A stretch of DNA of 64,000 nt from Brevundimonas sp. UBA5936 (GCA_002430835.1 DJDA01000113.1:1-64000), one strand, 5' to 3'. Positions 51,301-61,467 are shown, numbered from the stretch's first letter. The notes: generated by a model from the sequence alone, not told the origin. Numbers and translations: made by a program.

Positions 51301-54300
51301 ATGACATTTTTGGTTGATTCAGACGTTGACGCTGATCGCTCGGACGCTGGCGCGCCATCAGTCAGGATTGTCGCCGACATATCGAACAGCTTCACCTATG
51401 CATCCTACCAGAACGCCATTCCGGTCCTCCGGTCGATCGTGATCGAAAATCCCGGTTCCGGTCACTACGCGCCGTGCAAGGTGGAAGTGACGTCGAGCCC
51501 GGCCTTCCTGCGCCCCAAGACCTGGCAGATCGATCGCCTGGCGCCGGGCGACATCCTGCCCCTATCAGACCGTCGAGCGGAACTGGACGCCGGCTACCTG
51601 GCGGGTCTCAACGAGGCGGAGCGAGGCGAGATCACGGTCCGGCTGACCTGTGGCGAGGAGGTTCTCGACGAACAGGTTATCCCTGTGCGCCTGCTCGCGC
51701 GCGACGAATGGGGCGGGGTCTCGGACATGGCCCAACTCCTCCCCGCCTTCGTCATGCCGAATGATCCTGCCGTGTCGCGCGTCTTGCGCAAGGCCGCCGA
51801 ACGCCTGGTCGAGCACGGCCATCCGAGCGGTCTGGACGGCTATCAGACGGGAGACCCCAAACGCGCCTATATGCTGACCGCCGCCATCTATTCGGCCGTC
51901 GCCTCCATGGGCGTCTTCTACGCCGAGCCGCCGGCGAGCTTCGAGCATCGCGGACAGAAGGTTAGGCGGCCGACCACGATCACCGAGGAAGGACTCGCCA
52001 CCTGCCTCGACACGACCCTGCTGTTCGCCGGAGCGCTCGAAGCCGCAGGCCTTCACCCTGTCATTTTGATGTTCCGCGGCCATGCCGCCCTGGGTGTCTG
52101 GCTCACGCAGCGCACCCTCGCCAACACCATCGAGACGGACCACATGGAGGTCCGCAAGGCGCTGGCGTCGAACGAACTCATCGTGTTCGAGACCACGGGC
52201 GTCACGCACCGACCCGCCATGACGCTCGAAGCCGCGCAGAACGCGCTCGCGCCCTGGTTCGCCGAAGAAAAGGCGGAGGCCTTTGTCGCCGCGGTGGATG
52301 TGCGACGCGCCCGCAGCGGCGGGATCACGCCGCTGGCGTCCCACGACCCCATGAAGAAGGGGCCCGTCGACCAGGACGACAGCGTGCCGGTCGCGGATCT
52401 CGCCTTGCCGGCGACCCCGACCTTCACCGCGCTTCCGGCCGATGCGGTGGAGCAGAAGCCGACCAGCGCGGCCGGCCGGGTCGACCGATGGCAGAAGAAG
52501 CTTCTGGACCTGACGCTTCGCAATCGCCTGCTCAACTTCCCTCCGACCAAGAAGACCATCCCCTTCCTCTGCCCCGACGTCGCCTATCTGGAAGACCGCC
52601 TGGCCGGCGGCGCCTCGTTCCAGATCATCTCCTTACCGGAACAGAACCCCCTAGGCGAACGCGACCCCGCCCTCTATCGCGAGGTCCACGGCCGCGACAT
52701 CCAGCGCAGCTTCGCCGCCGAGGCCCTGATTCGCGACGAGCTGCCGTCTCCCCTGGATCAACAACAGCTCCTGGCCCGCCTGATCGACCTGCATCGTCAG
52801 GTGCGCAACGACATGGCGGAGGGCGGCGCCAACACCCTCTTCCTGGCCGTCGGCTTCCTCCGCTGGAAGAAAAAGCCCGAAGACGAGCGCAGCTATCGCG
52901 CGCCTCTGCTCCTCGCGCCCGTCAAACTCGAGCGACGCAGCGCGAGTTCCCCGTTCCGCATCCGCTTCCACGAAGACGAGCCCCGGTTCAACTCGACACT
53001 GCTGCAGTTCCTCGAGCGCGAGTTCGACCTCAAGCTCCATGGATTGGCGGACCTGCCCTTCGACGACAACGGCATCGACGTCCCCCGCCTCCTGGCCTCG
53101 GTCCGGGCGGCGGTTCGGGACGTGCCCGGTCTGGAAGTCGTGGACGAAACCGCCCTCTCGACCTTCTCCTTCGCCAAATTCCTGATGTGGAAGGATCTCG
53201 TCGAGCGCACCGACGCCCTGCGCGAGAACCGCGTGGTCCGACACCTCATCGACAATCCGGAGCAGGCGTTCGCGCCGAGCGACGGCGTCGCCGCCTTCCA
53301 CGAGGAGCGCGACCTCGACCGTGTCTACAATCCCGCGGACATCGTCTGCCTCCTGCCGTCGGATTCTTCCCAGACCGCTGCGAGCCTGGCCGCCGCCGAA
53401 GGCCGCGACTTCGTGATCGTCGGCCCTCCCGGCACCGGCAAGAGCCAGACGATCGCCAATATGATCGCCAACTGTCTGGCCGTCGGAAAAACCGTCCTGT
53501 TCGTGGCGGAAAAGACCGCCGCGCTCGACGTGGTCTATCGCCGTCTGCGCGAACACGGCCTGGGCGACTTCTGCATCGAACTCCATTCCAACAAGGCCGA
53601 CCGACGCCGCTTCCTGGCGCAGTTGAAGTCGGCATGGGAGAATAGCGGCAGCAACGACCGTCAGGCGTGGGTCACCGTTAATGAGCGTCTCCAGCTCCGC
53701 CGCGACACTCTGAACGCCTATGTCGAGGCGCTCCACAAGCCCTATCCCAACGGCTGGAGCGCCTATCAGGCGCTGGGGATCGCCTTGAAGGACAAGGATC
53801 TGTTCGCGCCCCGACTGGACTGGCCCTCGTCAAAGGTGCATGAGGCCGCCGCCCTGTCGCGCCTTGAGGCGGCCGCCGCGGAAGTCGGTCAGGTCTTCAC
53901 GGCTGTGGAGCGTCGCCCCGCCCTGGACCTGGTCGACATCAGCGAGTGGAGCGCCGCAAAGCAGGACGAACTGCTCGCCGCCGCACGCGCCCTTCACACC
54001 TCGACCCAGGTGCTCGGCGACGCCCTTGACGCCGTCCGGACCGGCCTGGCCCTGGCGCCCGTCGATTTGCCGATCGAGGACGAGATCAACGGGCTGAAGG
54101 GCCTCAGCATCGCCTTGCAGGACAGCCGCCAACGCGACCTGTCCATCGCCTTCCATCCGGACTACGCTCGCGCAGCTGAAGATCTGAACAAGCTGAGGAG
54201 CGCCATCGCCGCCTATCGTCTCCAGGAAGGCGAGATCAAGGCCGGCTTCAGCCAGACCGCCGTTCGCGATCTCGACCTTGACGTCCTGGACCGTCAGTGG

Positions 54301-57249
54301 CGCGAGGCCACGGCCTCCATCTGGCCCATGTCGGCGCTCGGACGTCGCAAGATCACACGCCTTCTGCAGGGCTATGCCGAGCAGGGCGTGGTCCAGCCCG
54401 ACCATGATCTGTCTCGCCTGCGAGCCATGAAGATCCAACTGGCGGAGATCGACGCCAGTCCGCTCAAGGGTCGCCCCCTGCCATTCCAGGGCCTGGAGAC
54501 CGACATCGACGCCGCCGCTTCGCTGATGCAGGGCGCCAGCGCCCTGCGCAGCGCCCTTCGGCTGCCCGGGTGCAGCGAGGCCGATATCTCCGCCCTGAGC
54601 ACGCGGATCGCCGCCAACCTGCGCGACGACGGGCAGCAGACGCAGGTCATCGCTTCTGGCGAACGCCTGCTGGCGGCGATTGAAGGCTTCACAGCGGCGC
54701 GAGACCGGTTCTCCGCCGCCGCCGGCGCTCCGGTCCAGTTGGAAGCCGGGCCCCAGGGGCTCGCGGCGCTCGCCGCCCGGCTTGATGAATTGATCGAGGC
54801 CAAACCCCTGCTGCGCGACTGGTCCACCTGGCGTCAGGCGCGTAACCGCGCGGTTGGCCTGGGCCTCGGCGCGGTGGTCGAGGCGCTGGAGAGCGGCGAC
54901 CTGGAGCCCGACCAGACACAGTCCGCCTTCCGGCTCGCCTATGCTCGGTGGTGGCTCCCGAACGTGCTGGACTCCGACGTCGTGCTCAGGGATTTCCGGC
55001 GCTTCCAGCATGAGAACATGATCAGCGAATTCCGCGAGATCGACGATCTCGTGCGCAAGCACGCCGCCCAGCGCGTCATCAGCGCCCTCGCCCGCGACCT
55101 GCCGCCGGTCCAGAGCGTCGCGCGCAACTCCGAACTGGGCCTGCTGCGCCACCAGATGGAGCTGCAACGCCCCAGCCAGTCCATACGCGACATGATCAGC
55201 CGGATGCCGAACAACTTCGGCAAGCTCGCGCCCTGCATGCTGATGTCGCCCCTGTCCATCGCCCAGTATTTCCCGCCGAACCAGTCGCTGTTCGACGTGG
55301 TGATCTTCGACGAAGCGTCGCAGATCACGACCTGGGACGCGGTCGGCGCGATCGCCCGCGCCCGTCAGACCATCATCGTAGGCGATCCCAAGCAACTGCC
55401 GCCCACCAACTTCTTCGGTCGCAACGAAGAGGAGGACGACATCGAGGATCACGAGAAAGATCTCGAAAGCATCCTCGACGAGGCCAAGGCGTCCGGCATA
55501 CCGGTCCGCGACCTGCGGTGGCACTATCGCAGCCGCAGCGAGTCTCTCATCGCCTTCTCCAACCACCACTACTATCAGAACCGGCTGGTGACCTTCCCCT
55601 CGCCCCAGGTCGACGACCGCGCCGTCAAGCTGCGCAAGGTGCCCGAGGGCGTCTATGATCGCGGCAAGACCCGCACGAACCGGATAGAGGCCCAGGCTGT
55701 CGCCGATGAGGCCGTTCGACGCATGCGCGGCTGGCTGGCCTTGCCCGAGCAGAGCCGCCCGACCCTCGGCGTCATCACCTTCAACGCCCAGCAGCAGGCT
55801 CTGATCCTGGACCTGCTGGATGCGGCGCGCCGCGACGAACCCGAACTGGAATGGTTCTTCGCCGAGGAGCGTGTCGAGGCGACCATCGTCAAAAACCTCG
55901 AGAACGTCCAGGGCGACGAGCGAGACGTCATCCTGTTCTCCATCACCTTCTGGAAGGACGCCGCCGGAAAGCTGACGATGGACTTCGGCGCCCTGAACCG
56001 GGACGGAGGCGAGAAGCGCCTGAACGTGGCGGTGACCCGCGCCCGCCAGGAACTGGTGGTCTTCTCGGGCTTCACCGCGGACCAGATCGACCCGACACGC
56101 ACCAAGGCGCTCGCCGTCCATCACCTCAAGACCTTCCTCGACTTCGCCGAGCGGGGCAGCGTCGCCCTGGCCGCCCAGGACAGCGGGTCGATGGGCGGGT
56201 TCGACTCGCCCTTCGAGGAGGCCGTGGCCGCCCAGCTGGAGCGACGCGGCTGGCAGGTCGTGCCGCAGGTCGGCATGTCGGGCTTCAGGATCGACCTGGG
56301 CATCCGCCACCCCGATCTTCCCGGTGCCTACCTGGCCGGGGTCGAATGCGACGGCGCGACCTATCACAGCGCCGCGACCGCCCGCGACCGGGACAAGGTG
56401 CGCGAACAGGTTCTGCGAGGCCTGGGATGGAACATCCTGCGCGTCTGGTCCACCGACTGGTGGTATGACGCCGACGGTTGCGCCGAACGCCTGCACGAGG
56501 CCCTGGACCGACTTCTCGAGGACTGCCGCGGCAGCCGGGCGGTCGACGAGCAGGTCACGGCCCACTGGGACATGGGCCATGAGGTCGAAGACGTGGTGGA
56601 GATCCGCGACGACGACGCCGCATCCCTGGACGACGATCTCGCGCCTCCGTCCGGCGTGGAGACGACCGAGCTGGTGTCCGGCGAGACGACGGACACCCTC
56701 TCCGCCCCGGCGGCGTCCCGGCCCGACGCCGCGTCTTCCGGCCTCTACCGCCTGACGGACCTGGGACACTTCCCCATAGATCCGGACGCCTTCTACGAGT
56801 TCGGTTATCGCAGCACGCTTCAGGCCATGATCGACCACGTCGTGCAGACCGAGGCGCCGCTGCGCACCGACATCCTGTGTCAGCGCATCGCCCGCGCTCA
56901 CGGCTGGTTGCGCACGGGCGGCCGGATCCGCGAGCGTATCGAGATTCACCTGCGCAACTTCGACCGCACCATCGAATCCAGCGGCGAGTTCCTCTGGCCG
57001 TCCGCCGCCGTCAGGGATTTCCTGCCTTATCGCCGGCCGGCGGACGAGGACGCCCGTCGCGCCATTCCCGACATTCCTCTGGCCGAACTGGCCCAGGTCG
57101 TCAGGGATCATACGGGCCTCTTCGACGAGCCGGACCCGGCGAGGGAACTCGCGCGCCTGCTGGGCGTCGAGCGCCTGGCCGCCGGATCTCGCGCCCGTCT
57201 GGAAGAGGCTCTGATCCGCAGTCAAACCCCTGCGCCGATAGAGGGCTGA
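51301..57249 (+). CDS. Giant DUF4011 helicase-nuclease (DUF3320) defence-type protein
   Basis: A 1982-residue multidomain protein. A transglutaminase-like domain has Cys ~235 (ATCLDTTLLFAGALEAAG) and His ~260 (MFRGHAALGVW). DUF4011 starts near 395 (WQKKLLDLTLRNRLLNFPPT). A split UPF1-type SF1 helicase has Walker A GPPGTGKSQT near 708, Walker B DVVIFDEASQ near 1335 with GDPKQLPPTNFF, and later motifs (NLENVQGDERDVILFS). A Vsr/DUF559-like nuclease (SPFEEAVAAQLERRGW, ECDGATYHSAATARDRDK) lies near 1635-1720, and DUF3320 at about 1810-1900 (DILCQRIARAHGWLRTGGRI). This combination appears in single-gene anti-phage systems. It is five bases upstream of the metallophosphoesterase gene. Confidence 0.88.
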   Translation: MTFLVDSDVDADRSDAGAPSVRIVADISNSFTYASYQNAIPVLRSIVIENPGSGHYAPCKVEVTSSPAFLRPKTWQIDRLAPGDILPLSDRRAELDAGYLAGLNEAERGEITVRLTCGEEVLDEQVIPVRLLARDEWGGVSDMAQLLPAFVMPNDPAVSRVLRKAAERLVEHGHPSGLDGYQTGDPKRAYMLTAAIYSAVASMGVFYAEPPASFEHRGQKVRRPTTITEEGLATCLDTTLLFAGALEAAGLHPVILMFRGHAALGVWLTQRTLANTIETDHMEVRKALASNELIVFETTGVTHRPAMTLEAAQNALAPWFAEEKAEAFVAAVDVRRARSGGITPLASHDPMKKGPVDQDDSVPVADLALPATPTFTALPADAVEQKPTSAAGRVDRWQKKLLDLTLRNRLLNFPPTKKTIPFLCPDVAYLEDRLAGGASFQIISLPEQNPLGERDPALYREVHGRDIQRSFAAEALIRDELPSPLDQQQLLARLIDLHRQVRNDMAEGGANTLFLAVGFLRWKKKPEDERSYRAPLLLAPVKLERRSASSPFRIRFHEDEPRFNSTLLQFLEREFDLKLHGLADLPFDDNGIDVPRLLASVRAAVRDVPGLEVVDETALSTFSFAKFLMWKDLVERTDALRENRVVRHLIDNPEQAFAPSDGVAAFHEERDLDRVYNPADIVCLLPSDSSQTAASLAAAEGRDFVIVGPPGTGKSQTIANMIANCLAVGKTVLFVAEKTAALDVVYRRLREHGLGDFCIELHSNKADRRRFLAQLKSAWENSGSNDRQAWVTVNERLQLRRDTLNAYVEALHKPYPNGWSAYQALGIALKDKDLFAPRLDWPSSKVHEAAALSRLEAAAAEVGQVFTAVERRPALDLVDISEWSAAKQDELLAAARALHTSTQVLGDALDAVRTGLALAPVDLPIEDEINGLKGLSIALQDSRQRDLSIAFHPDYARAAEDLNKLRSAIAAYRLQEGEIKAGFSQTAVRDLDLDVLDRQWREATASIWPMSALGRRKITRLLQGYAEQGVVQPDHDLSRLRAMKIQLAEIDASPLKGRPLPFQGLETDIDAAASLMQGASALRSALRLPGCSEADISALSTRIAANLRDDGQQTQVIASGERLLAAIEGFTAARDRFSAAAGAPVQLEAGPQGLAALAARLDELIEAKPLLRDWSTWRQARNRAVGLGLGAVVEALESGDLEPDQTQSAFRLAYARWWLPNVLDSDVVLRDFRRFQHENMISEFREIDDLVRKHAAQRVISALARDLPPVQSVARNSELGLLRHQMELQRPSQSIRDMISRMPNNFGKLAPCMLMSPLSIAQYFPPNQSLFDVVIFDEASQITTWDAVGAIARARQTIIVGDPKQLPPTNFFGRNEEEDDIEDHEKDLESILDEAKASGIPVRDLRWHYRSRSESLIAFSNHHYYQNRLVTFPSPQVDDRAVKLRKVPEGVYDRGKTRTNRIEAQAVADEAVRRMRGWLALPEQSRPTLGVITFNAQQQALILDLLDAARRDEPELEWFFAEERVEATIVKNLENVQGDERDVILFSITFWKDAAGKLTMDFGALNRDGGEKRLNVAVTRARQELVVFSGFTADQIDPTRTKALAVHHLKTFLDFAERGSVALAAQDSGSMGGFDSPFEEAVAAQLERRGWQVVPQVGMSGFRIDLGIRHPDLPGAYLAGVECDGATYHSAATARDRDKVREQVLRGLGWNILRVWSTDWWYDADGCAERLHEALDRLLEDCRGSRAVDEQVTAHWDMGHEVEDVVEIRDDDAASLDDDLAPPSGVETTELVSGETTDTLSAPAASRPDAASSGLYRLTDLGHFPIDPDAFYEFGYRSTLQAMIDHVVQTEAPLRTDILCQRIARAHGWLRTGGRIRERIEIHLRNFDRTIESSGEFLWPSAAVRDFLPYRRPADEDARRAIPDIPLAELAQVVRDHTGLFDEPDPARELARLLGVERLAAGSRARLEEALIRSQTPAPIEG

Positions 57250-57253
57250 CCTC

Positions 57254-58378
57254 GTGTTTCGCTTCATCCACTCCAGCGACCTTCATCTCGGCAAGCGTTT
57301 CGGCGGCTTCACGGGCGATCTGCCGGGTCGTCTCCGGGAAGCGCGCCATGGCGTTCTGGGACGGCTCGCCGTCCATGCCCGCGAACAGGAGGCCAGCGCC
57401 GTCATGCTGGCCGGCGACACCTTCGACACCGAGACCCCGGCGTCGGATGTGCGGCGGCAGGCCCTGACGGAAATGGGCCAGCACCCCTCAATCCGCTGGG
57501 TGCTGTTGCCGGGCAATCATGACTCCCTGCAGGCCGCGGAGCTCTGGAGCCGCATGGCGGCGGAAGCGCCGCCCAACGTCACCCTGGCCCAGCAGGCCCA
57601 GCCCCTCGAACTCGCCCCCGACGTCTTTGTCCTGCCGGCCCCCTGCACGACCCGCCGCCCCGGACGCGACACCACCGAATGGATGGACGCAGCCCCCACC
57701 CCGACCGGCGTTTTGCGGATCGGACTGGCCCACGGTGCCATCCAGACCTTCACCGAGGAGGGGTCCGGCGAAGACGTCATCGCTCCTGATCGCGCACGCC
57801 GGTCCGGTCTGGACTATCTCGCCCTGGGCGACTGGCACGGCGCGATGCAGATAGACGACCGAACCTTTTACAGTGGCACGCCCGAACCCGATCGCTTCAA
57901 GCATGACCGTCCCGGCGAAGCCCTTCTGGTGTCCTTGAACGGCGTCCAGGCCCTGCCCCGGATCACCCCGCTGACGACCGGTGCCTTCCAGTGGCGCACG
58001 CTGGACCTGCAGGTCCTGTCGCAGGACGACCCGGTCGAGATCCTGCGCAGCCTCATTCCCGAACCGAACCAGAGACGCCAGACCCTGGCCCGGGTCCTGG
58101 CCTCCGGCCATTGCCGTCTGGCGCGCCATGCGGCGCTTGTCGCCCAGGCTGAAGACCTGTCGCCCGACTTCGCCTGGTTCGAGCTCGACATGGACGGTCT
58201 CGCCCTCGAGCATGACGTCGACGACCTCGACGACATCGAACGGAGCGGCGCCTTGCGCGTCGCCGCCGACAGCCTGTTGAGTGACGCGGACGACACCAGC
58301 CTGTCGGCCGCCGAACGCGCCGTGGCGGGCGCCGCCCTCGCGCGTCTCTATCGCCATGCGCAGGAGAAGGCGTCATGA
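57254..58378 (+). CDS. SbcD/Mre11-like metallophosphoesterase
   Basis: A 374-residue calcineurin-like phosphoesterase similar to SbcD/Mre11-type exonucleases. Metal motifs are HSSDLHLGKRF (Asp9, His11), GDTFD, LLPGNHDSL, HGAIQ and GDWHGAMQ. The C-terminal ~150 residues are alpha-helical and would dock the ATPase partner. GTG start five bases after the DUF4011 gene; its stop overlaps the SbcC-like gene start (ATGA). With the next gene it should form an SbcCD/Mre11-Rad50-like nuclease complex acting on DNA ends. Confidence 0.9.
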   Translation: MFRFIHSSDLHLGKRFGGFTGDLPGRLREARHGVLGRLAVHAREQEASAVMLAGDTFDTETPASDVRRQALTEMGQHPSIRWVLLPGNHDSLQAAELWSRMAAEAPPNVTLAQQAQPLELAPDVFVLPAPCTTRRPGRDTTEWMDAAPTPTGVLRIGLAHGAIQTFTEEGSGEDVIAPDRARRSGLDYLALGDWHGAMQIDDRTFYSGTPEPDRFKHDRPGEALLVSLNGVQALPRITPLTTGAFQWRTLDLQVLSQDDPVEILRSLIPEPNQRRQTLARVLASGHCRLARHAALVAQAEDLSPDFAWFELDMDGLALEHDVDDLDDIERSGALRVAADSLLSDADDTSLSAAERAVAGAALARLYRHAQEKAS

Positions 58379-60996
58379 GGCTCGACGCCCTGAGACTGTT
58401 CAACGTCAAGCGCTTCGCAGACACCGGCGTATCGATCGAAGGCTTCGGCGAGGGCGTCAACGTCCTGTGCGCGCCCAACGAGGCCGGCAAGTCGACCAGT
58501 TTCGAGGCGCTCAACGCCCTCTTTTTCGTCAAGCATTCCAGCACCGCGACCGACGCCCGGGCCCTGCGTCCCTACAGCGGCGGAAACTGTCTGGTGGAAG
58601 TCGACGTCACGACCTCCGAGGGACGCTATCGCCTCACCAAGCAGTTCTTCGGCCGTAGCCACGCCAAGGTGCTGGATCTCGCCACGAACCAGATCCTGCG
58701 CCAAGCGGACGAGGCGGAGACCTTCATCTCGGATCTGGTGCAGGGCGGATCCGGCGGACCGGCGGGCCTGCTTTGGGTCAAGCAGGGCGTCACGGGTTGG
58801 GATCGCCGCCCCAAAGCCGAGGAGGACAACGAAAGAAGCGCCAGGACCAGCCTGCTGCAATCCGTGCAGGGCGAGGTCGAGACCATTACGGGCGGCCGCC
58901 GCATGGCGGATATCCTGTCTGCGACCGCAGCCTCTCGCGCAGAACTGGTGACTGCCACGGGCCGCCCCAGAGCGGGTGGAAAATATGCGGCCGCCATCGA
59001 CCTGCGCGATCGGCTTCACGCCGAACTGCAGCGTCTGGACGCGGAGGTGCAGGCGTTACGTGACGCCCTCGACCGTCGCACCACCGTCCAGCGCCGCCTT
59101 GCGGAAATCGAGGCTCCGGAGGAGCGCCAGGCGCGCCTGGAGGCGGTCGCCGCCGCCGAAACGGCCTTTGAAGCCGCGCGTCTGCAGCATGAAGCGCTCA
59201 AGACCCGGGAGGCAGAACTCAACCTCGCGACCGAGCGCCGGAGCGTCGTCCAGAGCGAGCATGATCAGCACCGGGACGCGCTTGCCAGACTGGCCGCCTT
59301 GTCGGCTGACCTGCAAGCCGCCCGAAGCCGTCACAACGAAACTGTGGGACGTCGTTCGGCCGCCGGAGACGCCGAAAAGACATCGCGCGCCGAAGCCGAT
59401 CAAACTGAGCAGGCGGTCGTCGGCGCCCGCGCTGCGCTCGACCAGGCGGATGCCGCGCAAAGGGCGCGCGACACCGTCGCGCGCAGCCAGGCCCACAGGG
59501 ACAGCCTCGCCCAGGCGATCGACATCAGAAGCGAGATCGAGGCCCTGACTGCAAGGATCGCCGCGGCCAAGGTGCCGTCCAGCGCCATCCGGGATCTCGA
59601 GGACCTCGACGTCCAGATCGTCCGCCTCACCGCCCTACGCGACGCTGCAAGGCCATCGGTCACGGTCGAGTATGAAGCCGACACCCCGGTGCGGCTCCAA
59701 CTGGAAGGACAGGATCTCGCCGGCGGCGAAGACCATGCCTATGACGGTCATGCGACGCTGATTGTCCCGAGCATAGGCCGGGTGCATCTGCGGTCGAATC
59801 GCCCGGACGATCCGGGACAACTGACCGCCCTCGAAGACGCGCGGCGCGCCCTGCTGGCCTCTATCGGCGTGGCAGACGTCGACGCCGCGCGCGCGCGTCA
59901 GACCCAGGCCCAGCATCTGGAGGGCCTGCTCGGCGTAGAAAAGGCCAAACTGGCCGTCCTGGCGCCCGAGGGGATCGACAAGCTTCAAGAGATCGTCGCC
60001 AGTGACGAGGATATCGATCCCGGCCTGCTTGACTTGGATCTGGATCGGGACGCGCTCCAGGCGGCCTATGAGGAGGCCGTCGAACGGCGTCGCTCGGCCG
60101 TGAACAGCCTCGGCGAATGCGAGACGATCCGTTCCGCTGCGGACGCCGCCTATGTCGCCGCCCAGACCGCCTTGGCAAGCCTTGAGGCCCAGGAGAGCCA
60201 GATCGCCGGGGTCTTGGGTCCGGTCGATGCCCGTGAAGCCCGTCTCGAGGCCCTGGCCGACCGGCTGGCCCTGCTGCAGCAAGGCCAGGCCGAGGCCCAG
60301 GAGCAGGTGGACGCGCTCCGCACGCGCGCTACGGACCTGGTCATCGCCGAGGCCGCCCTCAGTCGGGTCCGGTCTGTCAAGGACGCCGCCGAACTGGAGA
60401 TCGGCGGTCTGCGCGAGGAAAACGCCGCCCTGAACGCCCAGATCCGCACCCGTTCCGACGAGGCCGTCGAAGAAGACCGGAACGAAAAGGCGGAGGCCCT
60501 GGCCGCCGCCACGGCCCGCGTCGCAAGTTTCGAGCATGAGATCGCCATTCTCGACCGGCTGCATGGCGCGCTGGAGGCAGCCCGGGCCGAAGCCAAGGAG
60601 CTCTATCTGACGCCGGTCATGAACGAGCTCACCCCCCTGCTCTCCCTGCTGTTCGAAGACGCCGCCATCGCCTTTAATGACCAGACCCTCCTCCCCGAAA
60701 CCCTGATCCGCAAGGGGCTGGAAGAAGAGGTGGCCTGCCTGAGCGGCGGCATGCGCGAGCAACTCTCCATCCTGACGCGCTTGGCCTTCGCCCGCCTCAT
60801 GGCCCGGGACGGCAGGCCGGCTCCAGTGATCCTGGACGACGCCCTGGTCTATTCCGACGACGACCGCATAGAGCGCATGTTCAATGCGCTCCACATGCAG
60901 GCGCGTGATCAGCAGATCATCGTCTTCTCATGCCGACAGAGAGCCTTCCAGAAGCTTGGAGGCGCCGCCCTGCAGATGACGGCCTGGACGCCCTAG
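58375..60996 (+). CDS. SbcC/Rad50-like ATPase with coiled coil
   Basis: An 873-residue SMC/Rad50-type ATPase. Walker A is VLCAPNEAGKST near residue 33, a long coiled-coil region lies at about 190-700 with heptad-like Ala/Leu/Glu repeats, and the ABC signature is CLSGGMREQLSILTRLAFAR near 789, with Walker B PVILDDALVYSDDDR near 820 and a His-free D-loop. No CxxC zinc hook was seen in the coiled coil, unlike standard SbcC. It partners the metallophosphoesterase encoded just upstream by an ATGA overlap. Together with the DUF4011 helicase-nuclease it forms a three-gene operon. It ends about 470 bases before the next complete gene. Confidence 0.9.
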   Translation: MRLDALRLFNVKRFADTGVSIEGFGEGVNVLCAPNEAGKSTSFEALNALFFVKHSSTATDARALRPYSGGNCLVEVDVTTSEGRYRLTKQFFGRSHAKVLDLATNQILRQADEAETFISDLVQGGSGGPAGLLWVKQGVTGWDRRPKAEEDNERSARTSLLQSVQGEVETITGGRRMADILSATAASRAELVTATGRPRAGGKYAAAIDLRDRLHAELQRLDAEVQALRDALDRRTTVQRRLAEIEAPEERQARLEAVAAAETAFEAARLQHEALKTREAELNLATERRSVVQSEHDQHRDALARLAALSADLQAARSRHNETVGRRSAAGDAEKTSRAEADQTEQAVVGARAALDQADAAQRARDTVARSQAHRDSLAQAIDIRSEIEALTARIAAAKVPSSAIRDLEDLDVQIVRLTALRDAARPSVTVEYEADTPVRLQLEGQDLAGGEDHAYDGHATLIVPSIGRVHLRSNRPDDPGQLTALEDARRALLASIGVADVDAARARQTQAQHLEGLLGVEKAKLAVLAPEGIDKLQEIVASDEDIDPGLLDLDLDRDALQAAYEEAVERRRSAVNSLGECETIRSAADAAYVAAQTALASLEAQESQIAGVLGPVDAREARLEALADRLALLQQGQAEAQEQVDALRTRATDLVIAEAALSRVRSVKDAAELEIGGLREENAALNAQIRTRSDEAVEEDRNEKAEALAAATARVASFEHEIAILDRLHGALEAARAEAKELYLTPVMNELTPLLSLLFEDAAIAFNDQTLLPETLIRKGLEEEVACLSGGMREQLSILTRLAFARLMARDGRPAPVILDDALVYSDDDRIERMFNALHMQARDQQIIVFSCRQRAFQKLGGAALQMTAWTP

Positions 60997-61021
60997 GCTT
61001 CACCTGACCTGCCGGGCCGCT

Positions 61022-61340
61022 TCACCACCGCCGCCCCTCAACGGTGAACAACTTCAGCGGGTCGGCAAGGGTAAAGACGACGCGCGACGCGTCCGATGGC
61101 GAGGCCAGCAGCCGCCCGATAGCAGACCTTGCCAACCGCCGCGATGAGTCAAAAGCCGTACTGGAATAGGCTCCCGAGTCCCGTCGAGTTCAGCACTCGC
61201 GATCTGCTGCGAGAAGTACAGGGTGAAGACCTCCCCCACGGCTGAAGACCTCGAGCGCCCTGGGGACATCCACCGCCAGCTCCAGAAACTCATGGTCGGG
61301 TTCCACCCTGCGGCCACGGCCATGCCCCATTCTTCGCCGC
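61022..61340 (-). pseudogene. Frameshifted gene remnant
   Basis: Three pieces in different frames read as parts of one protein: VEPDHEFLELAVDVPRALEV, then VFTLYFSQQIASAELDG with TREPIPVRLLTHRGGW, then LLASPSDASRVVFTLADPLK and LFTVEGRRW before a TGA at 61022-61024. Extra bases appear near the run of G's after the first piece and after GGWQGLLSG. No family is recognised. Probably a decayed gene between the SbcC-like and SRAP genes. Confidence 0.35.
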
Positions 61341-61467
61341 CATAGCCGCCGTGCAGGCTTGTGGCCAAGAATGGAGCGGCCAGCCAAACATATGGCGAGT
61401 GAGGGATTCTATCGGCCACGGCCCGCCCAGGGATTGAACGTCGCTCGGCCAGAGTTGAGGATGCGCC

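Noticed and set aside
53830..57267. Minus-strand open frame of 1145 codons
   Set aside because: Antisense to the DUF4011 helicase gene, whose domains are unmistakable. The long frame follows from high GC at codon position 3.
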